This document shows positions 51,901-60,516 of a DNA stretch of 64,000 nucleotides, one piece after another; position 1 is the first letter of the stretch; every line of letters starts with the position of its first letter. The notes beneath the pieces were generated by a model. It was not told the origin of the DNA. It made no database searches and was given only the letters and a program-made list of their open reading frames with translations. Source of the DNA: Chelydra serpentina (Eukaryota > Chordata > Testudines > Chelydridae). The position numbers and the translations under genes were made by a program. The stretch lies in NCBI GenBank assembly GCA_037349315.1, contig JBAIAC010000278.1, positions 558,001 to 622,000 on the forward strand, read 5' to 3'.

Positions 51901-53401
51901 CCAGCAGGGTGGGGGCTACTGCAGCTGAGCGTCAAACGTCATCAAGGTTCCCCCTTCCGTCGGGGGAGCCCCACGTCCGCCGAGCACCTCTGCACTCACC
52001 GCAAACTTCAGGCGGGACGTCACGTCCCCGTCCATCTTGGTCCCAGAAAGGTCCATCTTGGTCCCGTCGTGGGAGATCACACGGACGTAGCTCTTCCGGT
52101 GGGTGGAGGGATCCACCTTCTCCCCGTATTCTTTCATCTTCTCACACACCCGCTCCAGCAGCTCCGTCAGGTGAGCTTCGGATCTGGCGTAGGGCACCTG
52201 GGCAGAACCACAGTGATCCAGCGCGGTGGATTCACCTCGCCACTCACCCACGAGACCGCTGCAGCCCCTGGGCTCCAACCCGGTCCTGACCGTGCTTTGG
52301 CCGAGCCAGCCTGGGCACAGCGACAGCGCTAGCCGCGCTTTACACGGAGGCGAAACGACTCGGCCAAGGTCACGTCACGAGCCAGAGGGGCAGCTCTGCA
52401 CAGAACCCAGGAGTCCCCACTCCCAGGCCCGCCCCCTGCCCACAAACTCTCCCCTCGCACGGCTGAGAACAGAAAAGCCCAGGAGGGCTGGGGGTCAGGC
52501 GCCTGCTACCTCAGCCAATGCTGCCTCTCCACTGCAGGCACCATCACAAACTGGCTTCATATTCCAGTGCCTCCGGGCAGAACAGGACCCCCCCTTCCGC
52601 GGTTAATAGCACCCAGGGGCTGGCTCAGCCCACCTTGGCGTCTTTCTAGGGGAGGAAAATTAATTAAGTGGGATCTTCAGGACCCACAGCCCTCTCCCCG
52701 CAACACATGGCTGCTATTTCCAGTCGGGCTCTGCTGTCAATTTACCATCCACCCTTCCCCTCTCTTAAACCTGATCCTTCAGAGACACCTGCCGCCCCAG
52801 GGCTGGAGAGAGGTACCAGGCAGGGCAAGCGCAAGGCACCCTACCTCCACGACCGACTGGCTGCCGTCCGGGTTGATACGGAACGACCCCATCTGGATGG
52901 TTTTCTTGGGGTCCACCTGGGAGATGTCCCACTCCAGCTCGTCCACCAGGGCCCGACAAGCTAGAGAGGAGAGAGAACTCAGCTGCATTAGTCACGCAAG
53001 GTGAAACGGAGGGAGAGAAGCAAATGGCAGTTATCTAGCCTGCCCCCTGCAGCGCTGGGCACGTCAGAAACGCAATACAGCAACAACCGTTCAATAGTGC
53101 CCGGTCCGCCTGGGAGCAGCAACTGACCCCGGTACAGTAACCAACAGGATGGTCTCCTTGCACTGTGCCTAGCCCAATGGGAGTCAGAGCCTGAGAGGTG
53201 ATCTGCTGCTCTAACAATAATCTGCACTCACTTAGCGTTAACTACCCCAATCGGCTGATAGGGAAACTGAGGCATGCGCGACCCGGCAATGCCCCCTTTA
53301 CCTCCACAATGGAGATCCTGACTACTCCAAGCAAGGACATTGTTCAACAGGGACACCAGGATGAGGGACAGGCAGAGTGTGTGTGAAACCCAGCCATTCA
53401 T
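48870..53401 (-). CDS. CNPY2: CNPY2, canopy FGF signalling regulator 2 (ER saposin-like)
   Basis: CNPY2 (MSAP/TMEM4) is an ER-resident saposin-like protein linked to unfolded-protein-response signalling, FGF signalling and myosin regulatory light chain stability. Coding exons: 53302-53401, 52845-52960, 52000-52197, 51540-51636, 48870-48913; the product is 184 aa (human 182). A hydrophobic signal peptide (LCLSLILVSLL, residues 9-19) precedes SSQDLHCG. The six canopy cysteines are at 32, 35, 90, 139, 166 and 173. Conserved blocks include CRALVDELEW, PKKTIQMGSFRINPDGSQS and EEYEDELIEFFSRE. The protein ends HDEL (181-184), an ER retrieval signal. Residues 111-131 differ most from mammals. The ATG has A at -3. 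All exon phases join correctly. The 5' UTR is probably split: 53402-53426 plus an upstream exon in the CpG island near 54566. Confidence 0.97.
50385..50600 (+). mobile_element. MIR SINE
   Basis: 'CCGCTGACCTGCTGTGGGAC', 'CTCAGTTTGCTGATCTGTAA', 'AATGGGGCTAATGACCCTGG' and 'GGGCTTTGAGGTCTACGCAC' run in full MIR order. Confidence 0.85.
50695..50830 (-). mobile_element. MIR SINE fragment
   Basis: 'TTATAGATGGGGAAACCGAG', 'GCACAGAGTGGGGGAAGTGA' and 'CTTGACCAAGGTCGTACGGA' are reverse MIR. Confidence 0.75.
51135..51490 (+). mobile_element. CR1 LINE 3' end with end of ORF2
   Basis: Encodes FFTQRTVNLWNSLPEDVV and a stop, the end of CR1 ORF2. This is followed by the CR1 3' UTR (GGAAGACAGGATACTGGGCT, GGACTTTTGGTCTGACCCAG) ending in TCTTATGTTC at 51481-51490. 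The 5' end is truncated as usual for CR1. Confidence 0.92.
51540..51636 (-). CDS. CNPY2: CNPY2 fourth coding exon
   Basis: 97 bp, CERIAEEYEDELIEFFSRET through CSKRT plus one base, acceptor GTTGCAG|TGC and donor CCG|GTAAGT. Confidence 0.96.
52000..52197 (-). CDS. CNPY2: CNPY2 third coding exon
   Basis: 198 bp, 66 codons, VPYARSEAHLTELLERVCEK through LKFA, phase 0-0. The middle (VISHDGTKMDLSGTKMDG) is the least conserved part of the protein. Confidence 0.96.
52330..52440 (-). mobile_element. MIR SINE fragment in CNPY2 intron
   Basis: 'GGAGGCGAAACGACTCGGCC', 'AAGGTCACGTCACGAGCCAG' and 'ACAGAACCCAGGAGTCCCCA' are reverse MIR. Confidence 0.7.
52845..52960 (-). CDS. CNPY2: CNPY2 second coding exon
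   Basis: 116 bp; completes a split Ala codon, then CRALVDELEWDISQVDPKKT through SQSVVE. Acceptor CTCTAG, donor GAG|GTAGGG. Confidence 0.97.
53302..53401 (-). CDS. CNPY2: CNPY2 first coding exon (signal peptide)
   Basis: 100 bp, 33 codons plus one base, from MNGWVSHTLCLSLILVSLL to SSQDLHCG, donor GAG|GTAAAG. The upstream acceptor TCTGCAG gives 25 bases of 5' UTR (53402-53426). Confidence 0.93.
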
Positions 53402-53426
53402 CTTCCCCGCAGGTGGGCACAGTGAC

Positions 53427-54565
53427 CTGCAGAGAGGCAGAAAGGGTTCAGTGCTTCCAGATCACAGCTCCTCCTCTCAGCAAACTCTCCCTCCCAGGTT
53501 CCGACGCCAGCCCCTCTAGGGGCTTGTCTACCTGGGACCGTGTCTAACACTGCTCTGATTTTACAGGTATAGTTGTACCATTATAACCTCCATGCTTATT
53601 CCAGCCTGAGTGTGGCTTACAGCGGAGTAACAGAGAACTTACCCTGGTCTGGTGTAACCAGAGCATTTCAAATTCCCACCCTCCCGGATCCTGCTGCAAC
53701 CCCCCTGGTAGATTTGTCCCAGGAATTGCTCTGTCCTGCCCCAACAGCCCAACCCATCCTGCTGGGCCAGCGTTTGCAGCACCAAGGGCTCCGTGGCACA
53801 ATCATTCCCTGTTTCAAAGCTGTCCTCCAAGGAGCAGCTGTTTGCCCGCTGGGCTCAGGCTGTGAGCACAGAACAGGGATTGTGCGGCGGGCCGGAGGCC
53901 ACAGCGTTTGGCAGCTTGACGCGGCTCTTTGCTGGTTACTGGGATCGGTCAATGCCCAGATGGCCCTTCCCCCAGCATAGCCATCCCGCAGCATTTCTAC
54001 AGAACCTAAGGAGATGGAGAAAGTGCCCACAGGTCCCCTCCACCAGCCCTGGGGTCAATGGGCACGGGGGAGCCACAGCATCCCCCCAGGAGAGAAGGGA
54101 ACAACAGCCCATTGTGGAGCCTTGGGGGGCAGGGGAGGGCCATGGGTCTGTAACCTGTTCCCCACTGTGCCCCACTTCCTGCCAGCGCCCCCCACTCTGC
54201 CTCAGAGGTCCCCAGAGACCTCTCTAGCTTCCTGTTATTCTCTTAGACAGCCCCCCATGCCCACGACCCCCATACACCCTACAGAGATCCCTATAGGGAC
54301 CCCCCCAACCCAGATACCCCTATAGCACCCTGGATAAAGCCCCGGCTCCCCTATTCACCCCCTCACACATCCCCTTAGAGCACCCTAGACTCAGGTCCCC
54401 CCTACACCTTATAGGGTCCCATCTCCCCTATAGAGCCCCCTACCCAGGTCCACCCTACACCCTATCGGGACCCCTCTCCCTACAAAGCCCCCCCACACAT
54501 CCAATAAGGACCCCTCTCCCCTCTAGAGCCCCCCACCCTATAAGGACCCCTTAGAGCCCCCGCAC
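53427..54565 (-). other. CNPY2: CNPY2 first intron (inferred)
   Basis: About 1.1 kb between the 5' UTR part of the first coding exon and a candidate donor CAG|GTGCGG at 54565. Contains C-rich, CCTATAG-type imperfect short repeats at 54240-54540. No exon seen. Confidence 0.5.
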
Positions 54566-54920
54566 CTGAGACCTGTCCCGGCCCCACCGCTCCTCCGGCG
54601 GGCGCTGAGTCCGCCCACTCCCGGCCCCCCGGGGCTGCCCCGCCGCCCGCCTGCCCCGGCGCGCTCCGCCGCTGTCGCCCCACTGCCCCAGCCCGGGGAT
54701 CCGGTGAGGGGCGGGGCCGGGGCGGCGCCTCTCCGGACCCGGCAGCGGCTGCTAGGGGCCCTCCGGCGGGGCGGCCCGGTCACAGGCACCGCTGCGGGCA
54801 GCTAAGGCGGCGGCAGGACCCCGGGCGCGCAGCAAGGCCCCAGCTCGCGTGGCGTTAGGTTCCACGTGAACAGCAGCCGGGCAAGGGGCGGGGCCTGCGC
54901 GGATGGGCGGAGCCAAGGTC
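54560..54920 (-). promoter_or_regulatory. CNPY2: CNPY2 CpG-island promoter and probable 5' UTR exon
   Basis: CpG-dense block with GC boxes (GGGGCGGGGCCGGGGCGG at 54708-54725). A candidate 5' UTR exon starts within it and ends at 54566 with donor CAG|GTGCGG. The transcription start is not resolved. Confidence 0.6.
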
Positions 54921-54959
54921 AACATGCGGGGCGGGGAAGTTACACAGCTGGGCGGAGGG

Positions 54960-55745
54960 ACCACGGGGAGGGTATATGGGGGTGTGGGGCTAGGGAGGGG
55001 GTGTAGGGGTTGCAGCTGGGAGGAGGGTCTATGGGGTGGGGAGGGGGTGTGGGAGTTGCAGCTGGGAGGAGGGTGTGGGAGTTGCAGCTGGGAGGAGGGT
55101 GTATGGGGTGGGGTGGGGAGGGGGTGTGGGAGTTGCAGATGGGAGGAGGGTGTATGGGGGGCTAGGGAGGGGGTGTAGGGGTTGCAGCTGGGAGGAGGGT
55201 CTATGGGGTGGGGAGGGGGTGTGGGAGTTGCAGATGGGAGGAGGGTATATGGGGCTGGGGAGGGGGTGTAGGGGTTGCAGATGGGAGGAGGGTCTATGGG
55301 GCTAGGGAGGGAGTGTGGGAGTTGCAGATGGGAGGAGGGTATATGGGGCTAGGGAGGGGGTGTGGGAGTTGCAGATGGGAGGAGGGTGTATGGGGGGGCT
55401 AGGGAGGGGGTGTAGGGGTTGCAGCTGGGAGGAGGGTCTATGGGGTGGGGAGGGGGTGTGGGAGTTGCAGATGGGAGGAAGGTATATGGGGCTAGGGGGG
55501 GGGTGTAGGGGTTGCAGATGGGAGGAGGGTGTATGGGGGTGTGGGGCTAGGGAGGGGGTGTAGGGGTTGCAGCTGGGAGGAGGGTCTATGGGGTGGGGAG
55601 GGGGTGTGGGAGTTGCAGATGGGAGGAGGGTATATGGGGCTAGGGAGGGGGTGTAGGGGTTGCAGCTGGGAGGAGGGTCTATGGGGCTAGGGAGGGAGTG
55701 TGGGAGTTGCAGATGGGAGGAGGGTATATGGGGGTGTGGGGCTGA
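54960..55745 (+). repeat. G-rich minisatellite of about 46 bp upstream of CNPY2
   Basis: About 17 units such as GTTGCAGATGGGAGGAGGGT + ATATGGGGCTAGGGAGGGGG + TGTGGG. Two variants alternate (GCAGCTGG/GTCTATGG and GCAGATGG/GTATATGG). Open Gly-rich frames over it are artefacts. Confidence 0.92.
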
Positions 55746-56299
55746 GGAGGGGGCATGGGGGGGTGCAGATCAGGGGGGATATGGGGGCACAGCCCTGCTC
55801 TGAGGTCATGGGGCACCTCTGGGCAGCAGCTCAGGCTGGAGCACTGAACTCTCCTCTCAGGCAAACTTTGGGGCCTGCTCCTCGGGCTCGGCTTTGTAAC
55901 GCTCGCCCCGAGGACGCAGGTCGAGGGAGCTCTGACAAGTCCCTGTGGCTATCCAGTGACTTCGGTGCAAGCCCTCCTCCCCCAGTGTAGACGTGCCCTA
56001 ATTCTGCGCCTCACCTGCCCTATCACTCGCTTTCCAGGGGGAGGCTGATGAGCAGGGGGGAGCCGGCCCAGCCCACGTGGAATGATGTGGGCCTCTCACC
56101 AGTGCTCAGGGGGCTGACAGGTGCTGCTAGGGCCGGAGGAGGATCGTGCTGTGGGGGAGGAACGGGGGCTGGGTGTTGACGGAGACAAGAGATGGCTGGA
56201 GAGATCTACAACCAGCACGGAGTGCAGTGAGCCTGGCCCTGCCCTCGCCAAGCATCCCACTGGGAAGGGTGGATTAGCTCTGTTGTACGGACAGTCCCC

Positions 56300-56520
56300 T
56301 CATGCACAGAAATAGGAAGGGACTTGACCAAGGCTATGGAGCCTGTCAGTGGCGGAGCTGGGACACAAAGCCAAGAGCCCTGGCTCTCAGCCCCAACTGC
56401 TCTAACCACTGCACTCCCCCTCCCAGAGCCAGAGACGGAACCCAGGAATCCTGGCTTCCGCCTATACTAACCGCCAGACCCCACCCTCCCAGAGCTGGGA
56501 ATTAAAAACCAGAGTCCTGG
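56300..56520 (-). mobile_element. MIR SINE fragments
   Basis: 'GGACTTGACCAAGGCTATGG', 'GCTGGGACACAAAGCCAAGA' and 'TGCTCTAACCACTGCACTCC' read as reverse MIR; a second piece follows at about 56420-56520. Confidence 0.75.
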
Positions 56521-57425
56521 GTCCAGCAGAACCCAACCCACTAGACCCCACTCCCCTCCCTCAGCCACCAACAGATCCCAGGAGTCCCGGCTCCCAGCCC
56601 CTCTGCTCTAACCGCTAGACCCCCACTCCCCTCCCTCAGCCACCAACAGATCCCAGGAGTCCCGGCTCCCAGCCCCTCTGCTCTAACCGCTAGACCCCAC
56701 TCCCCTCCCTCAGCCACCAACAGATTCCAGGAGTCCCGGCTCCCAGCCCCTCTGCTCTAACCACTAGACCCCACTCCCCTCCCAGAGCCAGGGAGAGAAC
56801 CCAGGCGTCCTGGCTGCCAGCCTCCTCTGCTCTAACCGCTAGACCCCCACTCCCCTCCCTCAGCCACCAACAGATCCCAGGAGTCCCGGCTCCCAGCCCC
56901 TCTGCTCTAACCACTAGACCCCACTCCCCTCCCAGAGCCAGGGAGAGAACCCAGGCGTCCTGGCTGCCAGCCTCCTCTGCTCTAACCGCTAGACCCCCAC
57001 TCCCCTCCCTCAGCCACCAACAGATCCCAGGAGTCCCGGCTCCCAGCCCCTCTGCTCTAACCACTAGACCCCACTCCCCTCCCAGAGCCAGGGAGAGAAC
57101 CCAGGCGTCCTGGCTGCCAGCCTCCTCTGCTCTAACCACTAGACCCCCACTCCCCTCCCTCAGCCACCAACAGATCCCAGGAGTCCCGGCTCCCAGCCCC
57201 TCTGCTCTAACCACTAGACCCCACTCCCCTCCCAGAGCCAGGGAGAGAACCCAGGCGTCCTGGCTGCCAGCCTCCTCTGCTCTAACCGCTAGACCCCCAC
57301 TCCCCTCCCTCAGCCACCAACAGATCCCAGGAGTCCCGGCTCCCAGCCCCTCTGCTCTAACCGCTAGACCCCACTCCCCTCCCTCAGCCACCAACAGAAC
57401 CCAAGAGTCCTGGCTTCCAGCCAAT
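56520..57425 (-). repeat. 75/150-bp tandem array derived from MIR head
   Basis: Repeats of 'CAGGAGTCCCGGCTCCCAGC' / 'CCCTCTGCTCTAACCGCTAG' / 'ACCCCCACTCCCCTCC'. From 56781 to about 57290 the sub-units pair into 150-bp higher-order units (CCCAGAGCCAGGGAGAGAAC begins at 56781+, 56931+, 57081+ and 57231+). Because 150 is divisible by 3, a 244-codon minus-strand frame stays open; it is not a gene. Confidence 0.9.
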
Positions 57426-57857
57426 CTGCACTAATGACTAGACTCCCTCCTTTTCCTTGGTCCCTGTTCTCTGGGCTCAGTCCAGGATGCCCCATGGCTA
57501 GCGAGTGCTAATACAGCAGGAGAGAGGGGACTAGGAAGCCCCGGCGATGACTCTGTCCCCGCTGTGCTGGGGTCGATCATCCCGACAGGCACTTTGGCTC
57601 TTCTGCATTGAGAGCAGCCGGTTTTCGGGGGGACGTGCTCCCTCCTGGGAGCCCTGGGCTATAGCCGCTCCTGAACCTCCTGGCAGGGCAGCCAGGTGCT
57701 GTTACACCTGGCCGGGGCACTGGGCTCCCCAGGCAGGGTTAGATCACGCAGCCCCAATGCACTGGAGACAGGGGCCCCCCAGGAACGAAAACTGGGGGGG
57801 TTCTTGAGTTCCCATTTTTAAGGGGCTTCTACTGCAGGAGACAGGCCAGACACTCAC

Positions 57858-57950
57858 CTGGATGGCTGCCATGTTCTGATGCACGGGGATCAGGGATGCT
57901 CGCGGCAGGTTGACTCTCCTGCTGGCAGCTGGCCCCGCAGCGGCTCTGTC
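57858..57950 (-). other. Orphan exon-like segment (unassigned)
   Basis: 93 bp, 31 codons, phase 0-0, bounded on the minus strand by TGTCTCTCCCAG|GAC and CAG|GTGAGT, both strong. The reading RVNLPRASLIPVHQNMAAIQ is open but I recognise no family. It lies 2.5 kb past the PAN2 stop and 3.3 kb upstream of the CNPY2 promoter, same strand. It could be an upstream CNPY2 5' exon, a lncRNA exon, an unknown gene or chance. Confidence 0.35.
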
Positions 57951-60060
57951 CTGGGAGAGACACAGAGCGTTCCCACAAGCCATTAACGCCGCGCTCGGCC
58001 TCCCCCTGCCCGCCAGCCCATGGTAGAGTGACTGGATTAACCAAGGTGACGGACAAAACCTCGCCGTCTCAGCAAAACGTCCTGCCAACAATCCCCAGGC
58101 ATGTGCCCAGAGCCACCTTAGTTCGGTAGGGACCAAGCAATGACCATAGCAAGCTCCAGCTGGCGGCGGGTCTGCAGCCATCCACGCCCACATCAGAGCT
58201 GGTGGCTGGCCCAGCTCGGGAGCTACCCGGGGAGGGGAGACCAGCGGGGAAAACCCAGGGATGGTGGGAAGCTGCTGAGTCAGTAGGAGATTCCTTTCCT
58301 CCTGTTGAGTCATGCCCCAGGATGCTGTGAGGTGGCGTGTTTCCAGGGAAATGCAAAAACCCAAGCGGGCTGCCGGGCTTTCCACAAATGGAGCCGCTAA
58401 CCCCGCTGGCCTGGCCAAAGTCCAGCGCTGGTGACGACGTTCGGAACTCGCTGCCCCCCTCTCCGATTTTAACTGTGGGCACGAGGCTTGTTCTCCTTGC
58501 TCCTGCGCTGTTCAAGATCTGTCCCCGCTCCTCCCGAGGTGGCTGCATCACCTCCCAGCCAGCTCAGCCCAGCAGTCCTGGTTCTTAAACTCCGGGAGAT
58601 TTGCACCAGCTCCCTCCCTGCCCCCCCTTGCCTCGCCTGCCTATGGTGGGGGCGGGAGGGGGTCTCCCTGCTCTGCAGCCCGTGAGGTCTGGAAGAGCCT
58701 CCCCTAACCTCAGACTCGCTGGCTCACCTGTAAACGCCTCCCCACTCCTTCCCCCTAAGGGGGGCTTCCCTCCTCGCGCTGGGGAGCATTTCGGCCCCTT
58801 GACCTTAACGGCACCGGTCGCCTAGTCGGGGGAGTTGGGGACAGGGATTGTCACCTCAGGGGAGCACCGTGGGCTGTTTGCGGGGATGGATCCTTTCTCA
58901 GCGGGGAGCTGGCAGGCGCCGAATGTCCGCGCAGACGGGGGCTGTGGTGAGCAGGAATTCCCATCCCCTTGTTCTCTCTGCAGAACCCGGGTTGGCAGCG
59001 AGAGCTAAGGAGGGTCCCAGGCCCGAGCCGTTGCTCCTGGCCATGGCAGGAGCAGGACTCGCCCGACCGGGAAGTCTTCACAGCAGGAATCCCAAGGGCT
59101 GCTCCGCACAGGGACATGGAGCACAGAGCCAGGCATTCGTCTCACCGGTGCACGGTCTACACCGGAGGGGTCTGCACTCCCCCCCCAGTGCAGACAAACC
59201 CGGAGGCGTGGGGGGGGGCACACAGCGGTAGCCCCTCGTTACATGCCCCATGACCTTGTTCTGGCTGCTATGGGACAGGCAGCGTGGTCAAGTGGCTGGA
59301 GCAGAATCCTGAGTTCAATCTCTGACTCCCAGCATGACCTTGGGGGGATAAGTGACTCCCCCAGCCCCCTCTGTTCAAGGGGGGGTAATACTGGAGCCCG
59401 GTAAAGCCCTTGGGGGTCAGCAGTGGGCAAAGGCCAGGGCAGAACCACCAACCACCGAGAAAGGAGGACACAGGACCAAAGGCAGATGCCGAAGGCACCG
59501 GCTGGCTACTTTATGTATTCGGTACATGCCAGAGATCGCCGAGCGCACCTCAGAGCTCGCAGAACACAGGGGGAGGGGGGAGTTAAAAAGACCAGGGGGT
59601 GCAACGGGGACAGAGCCAGCCCTGGGGTGAAGCTGGGGCCACTCCGCTGATCCCAGGGCCAAGTCCCAGCTGGGATCTACACGGGATCCTGCCAGCCCAG
59701 CGTGGATGGAGCAGGCCCTCACGCGGCTGCTCTGACTGGCATCCCGACACGCCAGCGCCTCTCGGGGCGGATGCCAGGACAATGCGAGTTCAGGGCGTCT
59801 TCGTCCTGCCACTCGTCCACGGGCACTGGGCTGGGGCCGCTCACAGTCCGGGACGCGCTCAGGGAATTCGCCCAGCAGCTCCGCTCCAGGAGAGTTTATC
59901 CAGCCAGTCTTCACGGCGGTGGCACCCAGGCCTGCCTCAGCAAGCCACCCCTCAGCGAAGCCACAGGTTGGTAACGCAACACGTCCAATGGCGAGGGGAG
60001 GGGGCCCTCTAGCAAAGCAAATTCTGGAGGCTAATCCCCACCCCACCCCCTGCTTCACAC
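57951..60060. other. Region between orphan exon and PAN2 3' end
   Basis: No recognised gene. Contains a forward MIR (about 59275-59420). Short open frames on both strands match nothing known to me. Confidence 0.55.
59275..59420 (+). mobile_element. MIR SINE fragment
   Basis: 'CGTGGTCAAGTGGCTGGAGC', 'GAGTTCAATCTCTGACTCCC' and 'CATGACCTTGGGGGGATAAG' resemble MIR. Confidence 0.6.
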
Positions 60061-60064
60061 AGCT

Positions 60065-60070
60065 TTTATC
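60065..60070 (-). terminator. PAN2: Candidate PAN2 poly(A) signal (GATAAA variant)
   Basis: No minus-strand AATAAA is seen near the PAN2 stop. GATAAA lies 412 bp downstream and is followed by GCTGTGTGAAG, a GU-rich context. Weak evidence. Confidence 0.3.
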
Positions 60071-60481
60071 TAAAAGATCCTAAAGCCCAGGGGCCTGGTG
60101 CTTGGCCGCAGCCGATGGCCCCGGGACGGCAGTGCAGCGGTGAAGGAGATGCACCGACAGCTGTCCCTGCTTGGAAGGGCGATGGGGCGGCTGGCCGGTG
60201 GTTTGGAGGCAGATGCGGCCCATCCCAGCAGTGACTGTCTGTGCAGGGGGATCCTGGCCAGCGGGGAGCCCGTGGCGCCCCCGCATTGAGGGCTGGGACA
60301 GGAGTAGGTGTCAGGGTCCCTGGTGCGCACCTGGCTGCCAGCTGAAAAACAGCCTTGTTCTGAAATCCACCTTTGTTTTCTGTGTGATCCGCGGTCACAG
60401 ACCGGTCGGGGCCCGGGGCTGAGCAGTAGCAGGGTCCTCCCCGGGAGAACACGCCGGGGGACAGAGCGGGGTCTCGCCGGG

Positions 60482-60516
60482 TCAGAGCGCGAGCACGGCC
60501 GGGAACACCGCAGCAT
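60482..60516 (-). CDS. PAN2: PAN2 last exon
   Basis: 35 bp of coding sequence after TGGCAG|AT, completing a split Asn and encoding [10 protein letters not shown] and TGA (60482-60484). Confidence 0.92.

Larger units (their letters stand above)
55746..57857. other. Region between minisatellite and orphan exon
   Basis: Contains the right end of a MITE (AGTGTAGACGTGCCCTAA, about 55983-56000), a reverse MIR and the 150-bp array. No gene recognised. Confidence 0.6.

Noticed and set aside
56690..57424. 244-codon minus-strand frame with repeating AGSQDAWVLSLALGGEWG
   Set aside because: The repeat period of 150 bp is a multiple of three, so stops are absent by construction; the unit is MIR-derived.
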